Assembly (NCBI GenBank): GCA_947458455.1
Contig: CANGYJ010000005.1
Location: 310,001 to 374,000 of the forward strand
Length of the DNA: 64,000 nucleotides
From: Verrucomicrobiaceae bacterium
GTDB taxonomy: Bacteria; Verrucomicrobiota; Verrucomicrobiia; Verrucomicrobiales; Verrucomicrobiaceae
Direction: 5' to 3'
Shown: positions 23,880-32,491 of the stretch, in pieces
How positions within the stretch are numbered: the stretch's first letter is position 1
Layout of the letters: each line of letters opens with the position of its first letter
Notes under the pieces: generated by a model
The model's input: the letters and a program-made list of their open reading frames with translations, nothing else
What the model was told of the DNA's origin: nothing
The model's database searches: none
Position numbers and translations under genes: made by a program

Positions 23880-24806
23880 CTATTTTTTTCTCGCGACTAT
23901 TTGGTAGCCGTTCGATTGGAACGATGGGGCAGGATAAGCCTTCCCGTGAAGTGAAGTGAATTCGCTTCCTTTTATCTTATATCCGCTGATGGACAAGACT
24001 CCCGCCTGTGCGTGAACAGCAATTATTGGCGTCTGACTACTGCGCTTGAACCACTTTCCTTTGAGGCGGTTTTTGACCGCATCCTCCGTCATGTTTGTTC
24101 GAGGGCGAAGAGATTTGCACGCCTGAAAAATGGCCGCTCTTTCCATCAACCAGAGCGGACAGTGGGGGTTTGTCCAATTGGCTGCCATGATCCACGTTTG
24201 GTCATCAACACCAAGCCTGGCGGCTCGCGTTTCAGCGTTTTTGAAGTCTTCTGCCAGTCGCTTCAAAAACTTGGAGCCACCGCTGCCTATTCCGTCAGCC
24301 AGAAACTCACTTACTTTTTCACTGCTGATCTGAATGCCGGGATCTTCGATCAGCAGTGCCCGATAAAGCGCCTTGTCCATAGCCCCATCCTCGTCCTTCA
24401 AATATCTCATGGCTTGCTTTGTGGCGCAGTCGAAAAGAATGCCGCGAGCCGACCGACGAGCCTCCACATACTGCTGTTCAATGTCCTTCACATCAGATGC
24501 TTTCATGATCTCGATGAGATCCTCCTGAATGGAATCAGGCGGGCGCTCAGAGCTAAGGCTAAAGAATAGCGGGGCATCGACATGACGCAGCAGAACGGCG
24601 ATGGGATGATCTTGAAATGGAGGGCGAACTTCGAGCGTCCCAGGAAGATCGTCGGCAAACAGTTCTCTAAAATAGTCGATGTTTTTCTTCGCAACAGTCA
24701 CAGACCTTGATTCCGGCGATGTGTTCGTCGGTGTGGCTTTCTTCGCTTTGGATCTAGAGCGCTTAGCCTTCGTTGGTGGCTTCTTGCATGTCGGCTTTTT
24801 CCTCAT
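23880..24806 (-). CDS. Hypothetical protein, 308 aa
   Basis: A very basic N-terminal tail (K-K-P-T-C-K-K-P-P-T-K-A-K-R-S-R-S-K-A-K-K) leads to a mixed alpha/beta body without a known motif. The tail looks nucleic-acid binding. The gene starts 36 nt after the integrase stop on the same strand, so they are probably co-transcribed. Function unknown. Confidence 0.6.
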   Translation of the reverse strand: MRKKPTCKKPPTKAKRSRSKAKKATPTNTSPESRSVTVAKKNIDYFRELFADDLPGTLEVRPPFQDHPIAVLLRHVDAPLFFSLSSERPPDSIQEDLIEIMKASDVKDIEQQYVEARRSARGILFDCATKQAMRYLKDEDGAMDKALYRALLIEDPGIQISSEKVSEFLADGIGSGGSKFLKRLAEDFKNAETRAARLGVDDQTWIMAANWTNPHCPLWLMERAAIFQACKSLRPRTNMTEDAVKNRLKGKWFKRSSQTPIIAVHAQAGVLSISGYKIKGSEFTSLHGKAYPAPSFQSNGYQIVARKK

Positions 24807-24842
24807 GACGAAATCATCAGCAGGGTGTTCAACAAAGTAGTG

Positions 24843-25988
24843 TTACGCCGTCACATCCGGCAGTGCGCTTGCGGCCTTCTTCAAGGCTTCGCTGCCAACG
24901 TGAGTGTAGTGCTCCGACATCTGCTCGCTGTCATGACCGATCAGTTCTTGGACAACAGCATGAGGCACTCCTGCCTCTTTGAGAAGGGTGACCGCAGTAT
25001 GTCGCAGGCTGTGGAAGGACAATCCAGATTCATCTCTTTTGCCACCCCGTCCGACACCCGTTCTCCTGTGCGCCTTCTTCTCACGGAGGCCAGCTTTCGC
25101 CAAGACAGCCGCGAATTGATTGCTCAGATGGCCTGACTTTCCTTGTTTATCGACGATCTCGAACGCTCTTGGATGAAGTGGAGATAGCCTGTCCGCTCCA
25201 AGAGTCATGCTCTCGACATGTTTCCACAAGGCTGGGGCGATTGGAATAGACATCATGCGACTTGTCTTCCTTGCGGTAAGCTCGATAACGCCTTTCTCAA
25301 GATTCAAATTTAATCGACGAAGGGAGGCGATGTCGATCAGTCGTTGCCCTGTGTATAAGCCAAAAAGCACCATGGAGCGCCACTCTTCATCACAGTTTTT
25401 CAGGATCGTTTGTAACTGTTGGTCTGTGAAGACCATCTTTTTAGCCGGTGCCTTGTCCTTCAAGGTTTTAACAGCCAATGCAGGATCATCCGTGATGAGT
25501 TTACGGTGAAGGGCATCACGAAAGATCATCTTGAGCGTCTTGAGCTCATGATTAACCGACTTCGCAGAGAGTGTCTTGGCTGCATGGTTGCGGAACGCGG
25601 TAATGTCATCCTGGCTTAGTGTGGCGAGGTCGTTATCGGCGCGTGCCCCCAGCCAGGTGAGAAACTTCTTTGTGGCTCCTTGGTAAAAGACCAGAGTTGC
25701 AGGGGCCACCTCACCTCCTTGTTTCGACTCCAACCACCTTTCAAAATGCTGCCGTGTCGTTGGAAACACGAGGTCTTCGCCAGTGATGGAGGCATGAAGC
25801 TCCTGAATCACGCGGCGAGTGTTCAAAGCAGTCTTCTTTTTGTTGGCCGCCTCCTCATATTGAGCGGCCAGTTTTTCTGCAAGTTTGCGATCCGTCGTCC
25901 TCGTTGTCCGTTTGGTGCGTTTGCCCTCTGCCGTCGTAAAACAGGCAAACCAAAATTTGCTTTCAGGGTGTTTCCAAATGCTAGCCAT
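24843..25988 (-). CDS. Tyrosine recombinase (integrase) of the island
   Basis: About 381 aa. The core-binding SAM-like domain is near residues 95-180. The catalytic domain shows G-L-Y-T-G-Q-R (Arg I), H-S-L-R-H (His-x-x-Arg), I-G-H-D (third His) and the nucleophile in S-E-H-Y-T-H. I chose the ATG at 25988 (M-A-S-I-W-K-H-P) as typical for the family. The start lies about 120 nt from the tmRNA 3'-end fragment, so the integrase sits at the right border of the island. Confidence 0.9.
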   Translation of the reverse strand: MASIWKHPESKFWFACFTTAEGKRTKRTTRTTDRKLAEKLAAQYEEAANKKKTALNTRRVIQELHASITGEDLVFPTTRQHFERWLESKQGGEVAPATLVFYQGATKKFLTWLGARADNDLATLSQDDITAFRNHAAKTLSAKSVNHELKTLKMIFRDALHRKLITDDPALAVKTLKDKAPAKKMVFTDQQLQTILKNCDEEWRSMVLFGLYTGQRLIDIASLRRLNLNLEKGVIELTARKTSRMMSIPIAPALWKHVESMTLGADRLSPLHPRAFEIVDKQGKSGHLSNQFAAVLAKAGLREKKAHRRTGVGRGGKRDESGLSFHSLRHTAVTLLKEAGVPHAVVQELIGHDSEQMSEHYTHVGSEALKKAASALPDVTA

Positions 25989-26107
25989 TTCTAATAACCA
26001 AACTAAGAACATTCGGCGAGGTTTGTCAATATCCACGGAAGCCGAAACCACGCAAAATCAAGGTTTCCAGACATCTAAAAACCTCCTGAAACAGCCCCTG
26101 GTGAAAC

Positions 26108-26133
26108 AGGGGTTCAACTCCCCTCGCCTCCAC
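26108..26133 (+). other. tmRNA (ssrA) 3'-end fragment, putative island attachment site
   Basis: AGGGG-TTCAACT-CCCCT (26108-26124) is a perfect T-arm with the classic TTC loop, followed by CGCCTCC-A-C, the 3' acceptor strand found in tmRNA. The rest of tmRNA is absent here, so this is the duplicated 3' end (att) left by integration into ssrA. The intact gene should lie left of the window. A tRNA origin is not excluded. Confidence 0.65.
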
Positions 26134-26183
26134 TTCCTTGAAGTACAAGGATTTGACGGGCAGGCATGGACGGACGGAAGGAC

Positions 26184-26786
26184 TTACTTCCGCTTTTTCG
26201 CCTTGGGCTTCTCAGCCCCGGCGAGTGGGATCGAATGGATCTCAAAAGGCGCGGAGGTGGCGCTGTCGAATTCGGCGGCGGCTTCGAGGCCGGCGCGGGC
26301 GATCTCTTCGGCGCTTTTGCCGCTGTCGTAGGCGGTTTGCATGGCTCCGAGGGCGAAGTCGCGGCCCGAGCCGGCGGCCCAGAATTTGTGAAACTGCTGG
26401 GCGGAGCGGTAGGAATAGAGGGCGAAGATGCCGTGGGTGTTCGCGGCGAGACCGTAGAACTGGGTGGTCTCATATTCCTCGCCTTTGTCAGGCATGGCCG
26501 TCATGAAGTACTCGGCCTTCAACCAGGCATGGGCATGGCGGAAGGTCTCGAAGATCATCTCACAGGAGGAGAAGTCACGCGGGCGGTCGGGATTGGAAAA
26601 GTAGCTGTTGAGCACGACGAGGCTGGCCGAGGTGCCGGTGAGGCCGATGAAGGTATCGCCGATCTTGGTGATCTTTGTTTTATTCACGACATGGCCAGCC
26701 TTTTGACGCAGCGAGCCGAGGCAGCTCAAAGTATCCGCCCCAATGCAGGCGACTCCGTTTTTCTGGGTGACGACGATGGTGGACAT
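26184..26786 (-). CDS. HslV-like Ntn-hydrolase (proteasome-type peptidase)
   Basis: 200 aa. After removal of the initiator Met the chain starts S-T-I-V-V-T-Q-K-N-G-V-A-C-I-G-A-D-T, the layout of HslV, where the N-terminal residue is the nucleophile (usually Thr, here Ser). K-I-T-K-I-G-D-T-F-I-G-L-T-G contains the conserved Lys region, and G-S-G-R-D-F-A-L-G-A-M is the HslV glycine motif. The C-terminal tail is Lys/Ala rich. No hslU unfoldase lies nearby. It is the first core gene right of the island border. Confidence 0.7.
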   Translation of the reverse strand: MSTIVVTQKNGVACIGADTLSCLGSLRQKAGHVVNKTKITKIGDTFIGLTGTSASLVVLNSYFSNPDRPRDFSSCEMIFETFRHAHAWLKAEYFMTAMPDKGEEYETTQFYGLAANTHGIFALYSYRSAQQFHKFWAAGSGRDFALGAMQTAYDSGKSAEEIARAGLEAAAEFDSATSAPFEIHSIPLAGAEKPKAKKRK

Positions 26787-26832
26787 GATTGGAAGAAATG
26801 ACGAAGGCCTGAAATCCGAATGACGATTGGGC

Positions 26833-28002
26833 TCAGTGGCCTTTGTCGATCATGGCGGCGAACTCGGAGAAGAAGTATTTCGCATCGTTCGGGCCGGGGG
26901 CGGCCTCGGGATGGTATTGAACGCTGAGGACGGGGGCCTCGCGGTGGCGCATGCCTTCGACGGTGCCGTCGTTGAGATTGATGTGGGTGACCTCGACGTT
27001 GCCGGGGAGGCTGGCGGGATCGATGGCGAAGCCGTGATTCTGGCTGGTGATGGCCACCTGACCGTTGCGGAGGTCTTTGACGGGCTGATTGCCGCCACGA
27101 TGACCGAATTTGAGCTTGAAGGTCTTGCCGCCGTAAGCGTGACCGAGGATCTGATGGCCGAGGCAGATGGCAAAGATGGGCTTCACGCCGATGAGTTGCT
27201 TCACCTCGGTGTGGATGTAACTCAGCGCGGCAGGGTCACCGGGGCCGTTGGAGAGGAAAACGCCATCGGGATTCCGGGCGAGCACGTCTTTGGCACTGGT
27301 GGTGGCCGGAACGACATCGACGCGGAAGCCAGCCTGGCGGAGGCGGCGGAGGATGTTCCGTTTGATGCCGAAATCGTAGGCCACGATGTGGTGCTTGGCC
27401 TCGGGCAGGCTGTGAAAGGCACCGGTGAGGCCGCCTTCACGATTCTGCGAAGGGCTGGGGATGTCCCACTCGCGGCTTTCGGTGCTCTCAGGGTCCCAAA
27501 CGTAGGGTTTGGCGGTGGTGACTTCTTTGACGAAATCGCTTCCTTCCATGGTGGGGCTGCTGGCGGCGAGCTTCACGGCCTCATCGGCATTGAGCACGGC
27601 GCTGGTGATGACGGCCCGCATGGCTCCACGAGTGCGGAGATGCTTGGTGAGGGCGCGGGTATCAATGCCCTGGATGCCAGGGATGTTCCATTCTTTGAGG
27701 TATCCGTCGAGGCTCTGCGTGCTGCGCCAGTTGCTGGGGATGTCGCAAAGCTCTTCAATGACGAAGCCACGAACGTGCGGCTGGCTGCTTTCGGGATCGA
27801 GCAGGTTCACGCCGTAATTCCCGATCATGGGATAGGTCATGGTGACGATCTGGCCGCGATAGGAGGGATCGGTGAGCACCTCCTGATAGCCGGTCATGGA
27901 GGTATTAAAGCAGATTTCGCCGGTGTGTGTGGCCTCGGCGCCGAACGCCGTGCCTTCAAACACCCGGCCATCTTCGAGGGCGAGGAGGGCTTTTTTCATC
28001 AA
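26833..28002 (-). CDS. carA: Carbamoyl-phosphate synthase small (glutaminase) subunit
   Basis: 389 aa, normal length. It hydrolyses glutamine and passes ammonia to CarB for arginine and pyrimidine synthesis. The N-terminal CPSase_sm domain begins [16 protein letters not shown]. The class I glutamine amidotransferase domain has F-L-S-N-G-P-G-D-P, the nucleophile in [11 protein letters not shown] and H-P-E-A-A-P-G-P at the end. carB is not in the window. It lies 46 nt downstream of the HslV-like gene region's start, on the same strand upstream of it, so the two may share a transcript. Confidence 0.95.
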   Translation of the reverse strand: MMKKALLALEDGRVFEGTAFGAEATHTGEICFNTSMTGYQEVLTDPSYRGQIVTMTYPMIGNYGVNLLDPESSQPHVRGFVIEELCDIPSNWRSTQSLDGYLKEWNIPGIQGIDTRALTKHLRTRGAMRAVITSAVLNADEAVKLAASSPTMEGSDFVKEVTTAKPYVWDPESTESREWDIPSPSQNREGGLTGAFHSLPEAKHHIVAYDFGIKRNILRRLRQAGFRVDVVPATTSAKDVLARNPDGVFLSNGPGDPAALSYIHTEVKQLIGVKPIFAICLGHQILGHAYGGKTFKLKFGHRGGNQPVKDLRNGQVAITSQNHGFAIDPASLPGNVEVTHINLNDGTVEGMRHREAPVLSVQYHPEAAPGPNDAKYFFSEFAAMIDKGH

Positions 28003-28076
28003 AGTGCGGCCAGTGCGATAAACAGGACGGCGGAGGTTCCAAGCTCAAAGTTGGCGTTTCTCGCAACGAGCATGGA

Positions 28077-29582
28077 TCAAGGCGATTCCGGCTCTTCGGT
28101 GCGCTCGACGAAGCGCATGGCGTGATCAATGAAGCGGAGGTGAACGTCGTCGGTGGGGCCGTTTCGGTTTTTGGCGAGGATGAGCATGGCTTCACCACGC
28201 TTTTTCTCCTCAGCCTCCTCATCTTCGACCTCCATTTTGCCGCCGGCGTAGTCGGCACGGGTGAGGAGACCTACCATGTCCGCATCCTGCTCGATGGAGC
28301 CGGACTCACGGAGGTCAGAAAGCACAGGGCGCTGGCCTTTGCGGCTTTCGACGGCGCGATTGAGCTGGGCGAGCACGATGACGGGGACGTTAAGTTCTTT
28401 GGCGAGACCTTTGATGCCGGCGGAAATTTCGGCGATTTCGATCTGGCGGTTGTCCTTGGCACGACGGCTGCCGCTGGTGACGAGCTGCAGGTAGTCGATC
28501 ATGATCATCTGGATATCGTGCTGCTTCTTAAGGCGGCGGGATTTGGCACGCATCTCCATGATGTCGAGGCCAGGGGTCTCATCGATGAAGATCTGGGCCT
28601 TTTGCAGATCACGCGTGGCCTTGGCGAGGGCATCCTGCTGGGCGCGGGAGAGGAGGCCACGGGAGAGATCCTGCATGCTGAGGCGGGCGCGGGAGACGAG
28701 CAAACGACGCACGAGCATGGTGGCGCTCATTTCGAGGGAGAAGACGACGCAGGGCTTGTTACAATCCACGGCGATGTGCTCGACAATGTTCATCGCGAGG
28801 GAGGTTTTCCCCATCGAAGGACGAGCGGCAATGACGAACATTTCGCCGCCTTGCAGGCCGCTGCTCATCTGATCGAGCTTAGAGTAGCCAGTGGAGAGGC
28901 CACGGAGCTGGCCTGGATGCTCGAGCATGTATTGAATGCTGTCGATGGCATCCATGACGTGCTGGCTGAGCGTCTTGATGCCTTCCTTGGCCCCCACGGA
29001 AGTGCGGACGGCGAGAGCACGCTGCTCGGCGTGGTCGAGCACGGTATCGATGTCCTCATCGAGTTGCTCTTTGCCATGCTCGTAAGCAGCGTGGATGTTG
29101 AGCGAAGAGGCGTGGATGAGCTCACGGAGAATGTGCTTCTCCATGACGATCTTTTTGTAATGAGGAAAGTGCGCCGGAATGGGCACGAAAGTGAAAAGAT
29201 CACTGATGGCGGCGGCTCCGCCGACCTTGTCGAGGAGGTTTTGATCCCGCAGAGCGTGAGTGACGGTGACGGGGTCGATCGGCAGGTTTTTATCGTAAAA
29301 CTCGAGCAGCTTCTCATAAATCGTGCGGTTGGCGTCGTGATAAAAAGCATGCGCGGGGAGCGTCACGCGGCAGTCACTGAGACGCTCGTTGGGGTCCTGG
29401 AGGAGACAGGAGAGCACGCCTTTCTCGGCTTCATCGGAAAAGGGCAGCGCCCGGTTGATCGAGGCGAGCAATTCCTCCGCCGTGGGCACTTCATTGCGTT
29501 TTTTAAACGGTGCTTTTTCGACGGCCGGCGCTGAGCTGGCAGCGGCGATGGGTGGGGAGTTTGGTGCGGCGGAATCGGCCAT
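28077..29582 (-). CDS. dnaB: Replicative DNA helicase DnaB
   Basis: About 501 aa. The N-terminal DnaB domain (S-D-E-A-E-K-G-V-L-S-C-L-L) is followed by the RecA-like core with Walker A A-R-P-S-M-G-K-T-S-L-A, Walker B M-I-M-I-D-Y-L-Q-L and the arginine-finger motif S-G-S-I-E-Q-D-A-D. It unwinds DNA ahead of the replication fork. The start at 29582 (M-A-D-S-A-A-P) is chosen because upstream codons are not helicase-like. It has the proline/alanine-rich N-terminal tail that is common in this phylum. Confidence 0.95.
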   Translation of the reverse strand: MADSAAPNSPPIAAASSAPAVEKAPFKKRNEVPTAEELLASINRALPFSDEAEKGVLSCLLQDPNERLSDCRVTLPAHAFYHDANRTIYEKLLEFYDKNLPIDPVTVTHALRDQNLLDKVGGAAAISDLFTFVPIPAHFPHYKKIVMEKHILRELIHASSLNIHAAYEHGKEQLDEDIDTVLDHAEQRALAVRTSVGAKEGIKTLSQHVMDAIDSIQYMLEHPGQLRGLSTGYSKLDQMSSGLQGGEMFVIAARPSMGKTSLAMNIVEHIAVDCNKPCVVFSLEMSATMLVRRLLVSRARLSMQDLSRGLLSRAQQDALAKATRDLQKAQIFIDETPGLDIMEMRAKSRRLKKQHDIQMIMIDYLQLVTSGSRRAKDNRQIEIAEISAGIKGLAKELNVPVIVLAQLNRAVESRKGQRPVLSDLRESGSIEQDADMVGLLTRADYAGGKMEVEDEEAEEKKRGEAMLILAKNRNGPTDDVHLRFIDHAMRFVERTEEPESP

Positions 29583-29725
29583 GGGAAAAGGAATTGAGGC
29601 GGATTCGCAGCATGAATGATTCGTCCTTCCGAACAAACAAAGACTTGCTTTTTTTATGCTTTCTCCCGAAAAATGAACGCTCCCCGCATCACCGGGTCCA
29701 ACGTCGTCCCTTCCCACCACCATCT

Positions 29726-31510
29726 ATGCTCCTTAAAGCAATCAAACATAAAGTCGCCGTGCTTGCCGCCATTGCCGCCTTCCATGGCGCCGCATTTGCC
29801 GCACCAATCGCCGGTATCGAAAAATCCGACCTCGTCCAACCAAGCGCCGAGCTCGACAAGATTCTTGTCACGCTGGAAGCTGAGCAGGCCAAGGTTCAGA
29901 AAGACCCGCAAAACACGAGCACCAATTCCGATTGGACGAAGGCGTTCAACGCCGCCGTGACGCAGGTGCAAGAGCTCGCCAATAAGAAGGACGCGAACGC
30001 GGCCTATGTGCTGGCGAAGTGGGGCATCCTCGTGGGTGGCAACAATGTGAACGTCAATAGCATCGTCGATCTCTACCGCGCTGCGGGCAGCCTCCCCGCT
30101 GCGCAGATCGAACTGGCCCAGGTGCTCCTCAACGGTTTCCGCCAGGATGCCGATAAGACCCGCGAAGCGGTGAACTTGATCGTCGAAGCAGAGAAGGCCG
30201 GCAACAAGCTGGCCCGCCGCATGAAAGCCCAGCTCCACCTTTCCGGGGCTGCTGCTCCTGTCATCCTACAGGACAACAAAACTGCCGTCGAGCTGCTGGA
30301 GAAAGCCAGCACGGATGGCGATGGTGATGCATCCCTGGGTCTCTACCAGATTTACGCCCGTGGCATCACTGGCTACGCGCAAGACTTCGCGAAGTCCCTG
30401 GACTACCTGAAGATGGCCGCTGAAAAGCAGAGCAACGCCACCGCCCTCGGTGAATACGGCGCCCGCCTCCTTGCAGGTGACACGGGTGACGGCAAGACCG
30501 CTCCGAACCTCGTCACGAAGAACGTGCAGCAGGCACTGAAAATGTTTGAAGACTCCGCCAAGGGTGGTCTCGCTGCTGCGAACCGCATCCTCGGCCAGAT
30601 CTATGAAGGCGGCGTGGGCGAAAATAACGCCGACGTGAAGCCTGACCTCCAAAAAGCCATCGAGTATTATGGTAAGGCCGCCCAGGGCAGCGATCCCGCC
30701 GCCCTTTTCCGCCTGGCCCAGGCATCCGAATCCGGCATCGCTAAGCCAGAATCCAAGCCTGAAGCCGATGGTTCCTGGGATCCCAAGAACATCCTCGTGC
30801 AGCCGAATGCCAAAAACGCCCTCGACCTGTATCGTATGGCCGCCCAGAACAACGCCGCCGAAGCCTTCTTCGCCGTCGGTCGTTTCTATGAAACGGGCAC
30901 GGTGGTGGATAAAGATCCTGAAAAGGCTTTCGCCCTCTACATCCGCGCTGCCAACGCTGGCGTGCTCGCTGCCATGAACCAGCTCGCTGGCCTTTACGCC
31001 AACGGTGCAGGTGTGACCCAGGACATCATCGCTGCGGGTGGATGGTACAAGCGTGCCGCTGATGCTGGCTACGCCCCCGCCAAGATCGCCTACGGCATGA
31101 TGGCCGAGCAGGGCACTGGCATGGAGCGTAATTTGATCCTCGCTGAGCGCACTTACTCCGAAGCCGCTCAATTGGGTGCGCCGCTGGCCATGGTCCGCCT
31201 CGCTGCGTTGCACATCAACGGCGTGGAACCCGGCAAGCCAAACTTCCCTCTCGCCTGGGCCTATGCCCAGCTCGCCAGCGAAGCCACAAAAGGCCAGTCT
31301 GCCGAGATCAACCAGTTCGTCGCCAACCTCGAAGACGCGAAGAAAGACGATAAGAAGATCTACACGGAAGACATGATCAAGCAGGGCAAGGCCGAGCTTG
31401 AGAAGCTCAAGAAGAGCATCAACATCGCCCCCACGCCTGCTGCGGCCGCTGCTCCCGCAGCAGCGCCTGCCTCACCCAAAGCCGACGCCAAAAAGAAAGC
31501 GACCAAGTAA
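29726..31510 (+). CDS. Exported Sel1-like repeat (TPR-type) protein
   Basis: 594 aa. The N-terminus M-L-L-K-A-I-K-H-K-V-A-V-L-A-A-I-A-A-F-H-G-A-A-F-A is a Sec signal peptide with cleavage before A-P-I. The body contains multiple Sel1-like repeats of about 36 residues (A-x-Y-x-L-A...G-x-x-V-x-x-D...A-x-x-W-Y-x-x-A-A), for example Q-L-A-G-L-Y-A-N-G-A-G-V and Y-K-R-A-A-D-A-G-Y-A-P-A. The C-terminus is Ala/Pro/Lys low complexity. Such proteins scaffold envelope complexes. A strong terminator follows. Confidence 0.85.
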   Translation: MLLKAIKHKVAVLAAIAAFHGAAFAAPIAGIEKSDLVQPSAELDKILVTLEAEQAKVQKDPQNTSTNSDWTKAFNAAVTQVQELANKKDANAAYVLAKWGILVGGNNVNVNSIVDLYRAAGSLPAAQIELAQVLLNGFRQDADKTREAVNLIVEAEKAGNKLARRMKAQLHLSGAAAPVILQDNKTAVELLEKASTDGDGDASLGLYQIYARGITGYAQDFAKSLDYLKMAAEKQSNATALGEYGARLLAGDTGDGKTAPNLVTKNVQQALKMFEDSAKGGLAAANRILGQIYEGGVGENNADVKPDLQKAIEYYGKAAQGSDPAALFRLAQASESGIAKPESKPEADGSWDPKNILVQPNAKNALDLYRMAAQNNAAEAFFAVGRFYETGTVVDKDPEKAFALYIRAANAGVLAAMNQLAGLYANGAGVTQDIIAAGGWYKRAADAGYAPAKIAYGMMAEQGTGMERNLILAERTYSEAAQLGAPLAMVRLAALHINGVEPGKPNFPLAWAYAQLASEATKGQSAEINQFVANLEDAKKDDKKIYTEDMIKQGKAELEKLKKSINIAPTPAAAAAPAAAPASPKADAKKKATK

Positions 31511-31573
31511 GGCGTGATTGAAGAGCAGATTTGCCAAAAACCTGCTTGCCAAAATATCGACTCCCTCTAGTCT

Positions 31574-31605
31574 CCGGCTCCCTTCGCAAGAGGGGAGCCG
31601 GTTTT
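31574..31605 (+). terminator. Rho-independent terminator
   Basis: CCGGCTCCC (31574-31582) pairs with GGGAGCCGG (31593-31601), followed by TTTT. It ends the Sel1-repeat transcript just before the tRNA. Confidence 0.85.
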
Positions 31606-31612
31606 CATTTCC

Positions 31613-31688
31613 GGGGCATTAGCTCAGTTGGTAGAGCGCCTGCATGGCATGCAGGAGGTCAGCGGTTCGAACCCGCTATGCTCCACCA
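31613..31688 (+). tRNA. tRNA-Ala (anticodon GGC)
   Basis: A full 76-nt cloverleaf: acceptor GGGGCAT/ATGCTCC, D-arm GCTC...GAGC, anticodon stem CCTGC/GCAGG with loop ATGGCAT (anticodon GGC), T-arm AGCGG-TTCGAAC-CCGCT, and an encoded CCA. Confidence 0.97.
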
Positions 31689-31708
31689 AACCCCATGCAG
31701 GTTCCGCC

Positions 31709-32377
31709 ATGACGCGTGTTTTCCTTCTCCTGCTATCTTTAACGCCTTTCATTCAGGCACGCGAGGTGCAGAGCCATGGCCTGCTGTTTGAAAAATGGCT
31801 GCGAGATACCTTCTTCGGAGGTTACGAGCCTACAAGCCACACGCAGAAGTGGGACATACCAGCCAGCGCCAACAAGGAACATGGCCGCATCCCGGTAAAT
31901 CCCAAGGCGGCGAAGCACGGCACGCCCATCGGCCTCGGCGATGCTTTGCGTCAATTCGATATCGATGAGCCTTTCCTGCTCATCACAGGCTTTTGGCGCC
32001 AGGAGACGGAGAATCAGAAGGTGTGGACGAATGTGCAGGCCGTGCGGGTGGAGCCGGGGACATGGCAAAAGCTCTGGCATCCGATCACAAGGGCAGATCT
32101 CGAAAAGCTCGATGTGGTGATCAAGGACCCATCACTCAGCCTCGATGAGGCTAGAAAGGCGGCGCAGGCGATGAAAGCACGAATTCCCTACACCAAAGCC
32201 GTCATCCAAGTGAATCCGAAGATCGATGGCAGCCAGCGCCGCCTGCAATGCAGCCTTCATTTTGATGACTTTTTCGCTCACCTAGCGCCGGAGGCCTCAC
32301 CCGAGCCACAGAGGCAGCAGCAGATCTTCGGAATCCCGGTGCCGAAGGCTTTTGCTTCCACCCCGAGGGACTTTTGA
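31709..32377 (+). CDS. Exported protein resembling a PD-(D/E)XK nuclease fold
   Basis: 222 aa. M-T-R-V-F-L-L-L-L-S-L-T-P-F-I-Q-A is a signal peptide. The mature start H-G-L-L-F-E-K-W-L-R-D, then Q-K-W-D-I-P, then I-P-V-N-P-K-A-A-K-H-G and L-G-D-A-L-R-Q-F-D-I-D have the E...D...x-x-x-K order of restriction-endonuclease-like folds. The catalytic assignment is inferred. The ATG lies 20 nt after the tRNA CCA, so it is probably transcribed with the tRNA. A hairpin (32374-32393) follows the stop. Confidence 0.6.
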   Translation: MTRVFLLLLSLTPFIQAREVQSHGLLFEKWLRDTFFGGYEPTSHTQKWDIPASANKEHGRIPVNPKAAKHGTPIGLGDALRQFDIDEPFLLITGFWRQETENQKVWTNVQAVRVEPGTWQKLWHPITRADLEKLDVVIKDPSLSLDEARKAAQAMKARIPYTKAVIQVNPKIDGSQRRLQCSLHFDDFFAHLAPEASPEPQRQQQIFGIPVPKAFASTPRDF

Positions 32378-32393
32378 GGTGTCCTGACCTCAA
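32374..32393 (+). terminator. Small hairpin at gene end
   Basis: TTGAGGT (32374-32380) pairs with ACCTCAA (32387-32393). It has no T tract, so a terminator role is uncertain. Confidence 0.4.
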
Positions 32394-32491
32394 GGGATTG
32401 TGTTTTGCCATTCGACAGGCCCAATTTTCCGTTCAATCTCATTGCCAATCTGCGGCGTCGTTGTTAACACCACGCACAAATTTACCGGCAT

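Noticed and set aside
26827-29534. Very long plus-strand frames (432 and 535 codons) opposite carA and dnaB
   Set aside because: carA and dnaB are unmistakable on the minus strand; the frames are antisense shadows of GC-rich codons.
32378-32491. Possible replication origin next to dnaN
   Set aside because: No clear DnaA-box cluster and no dnaA gene beside it; only a promoter-sized gap.
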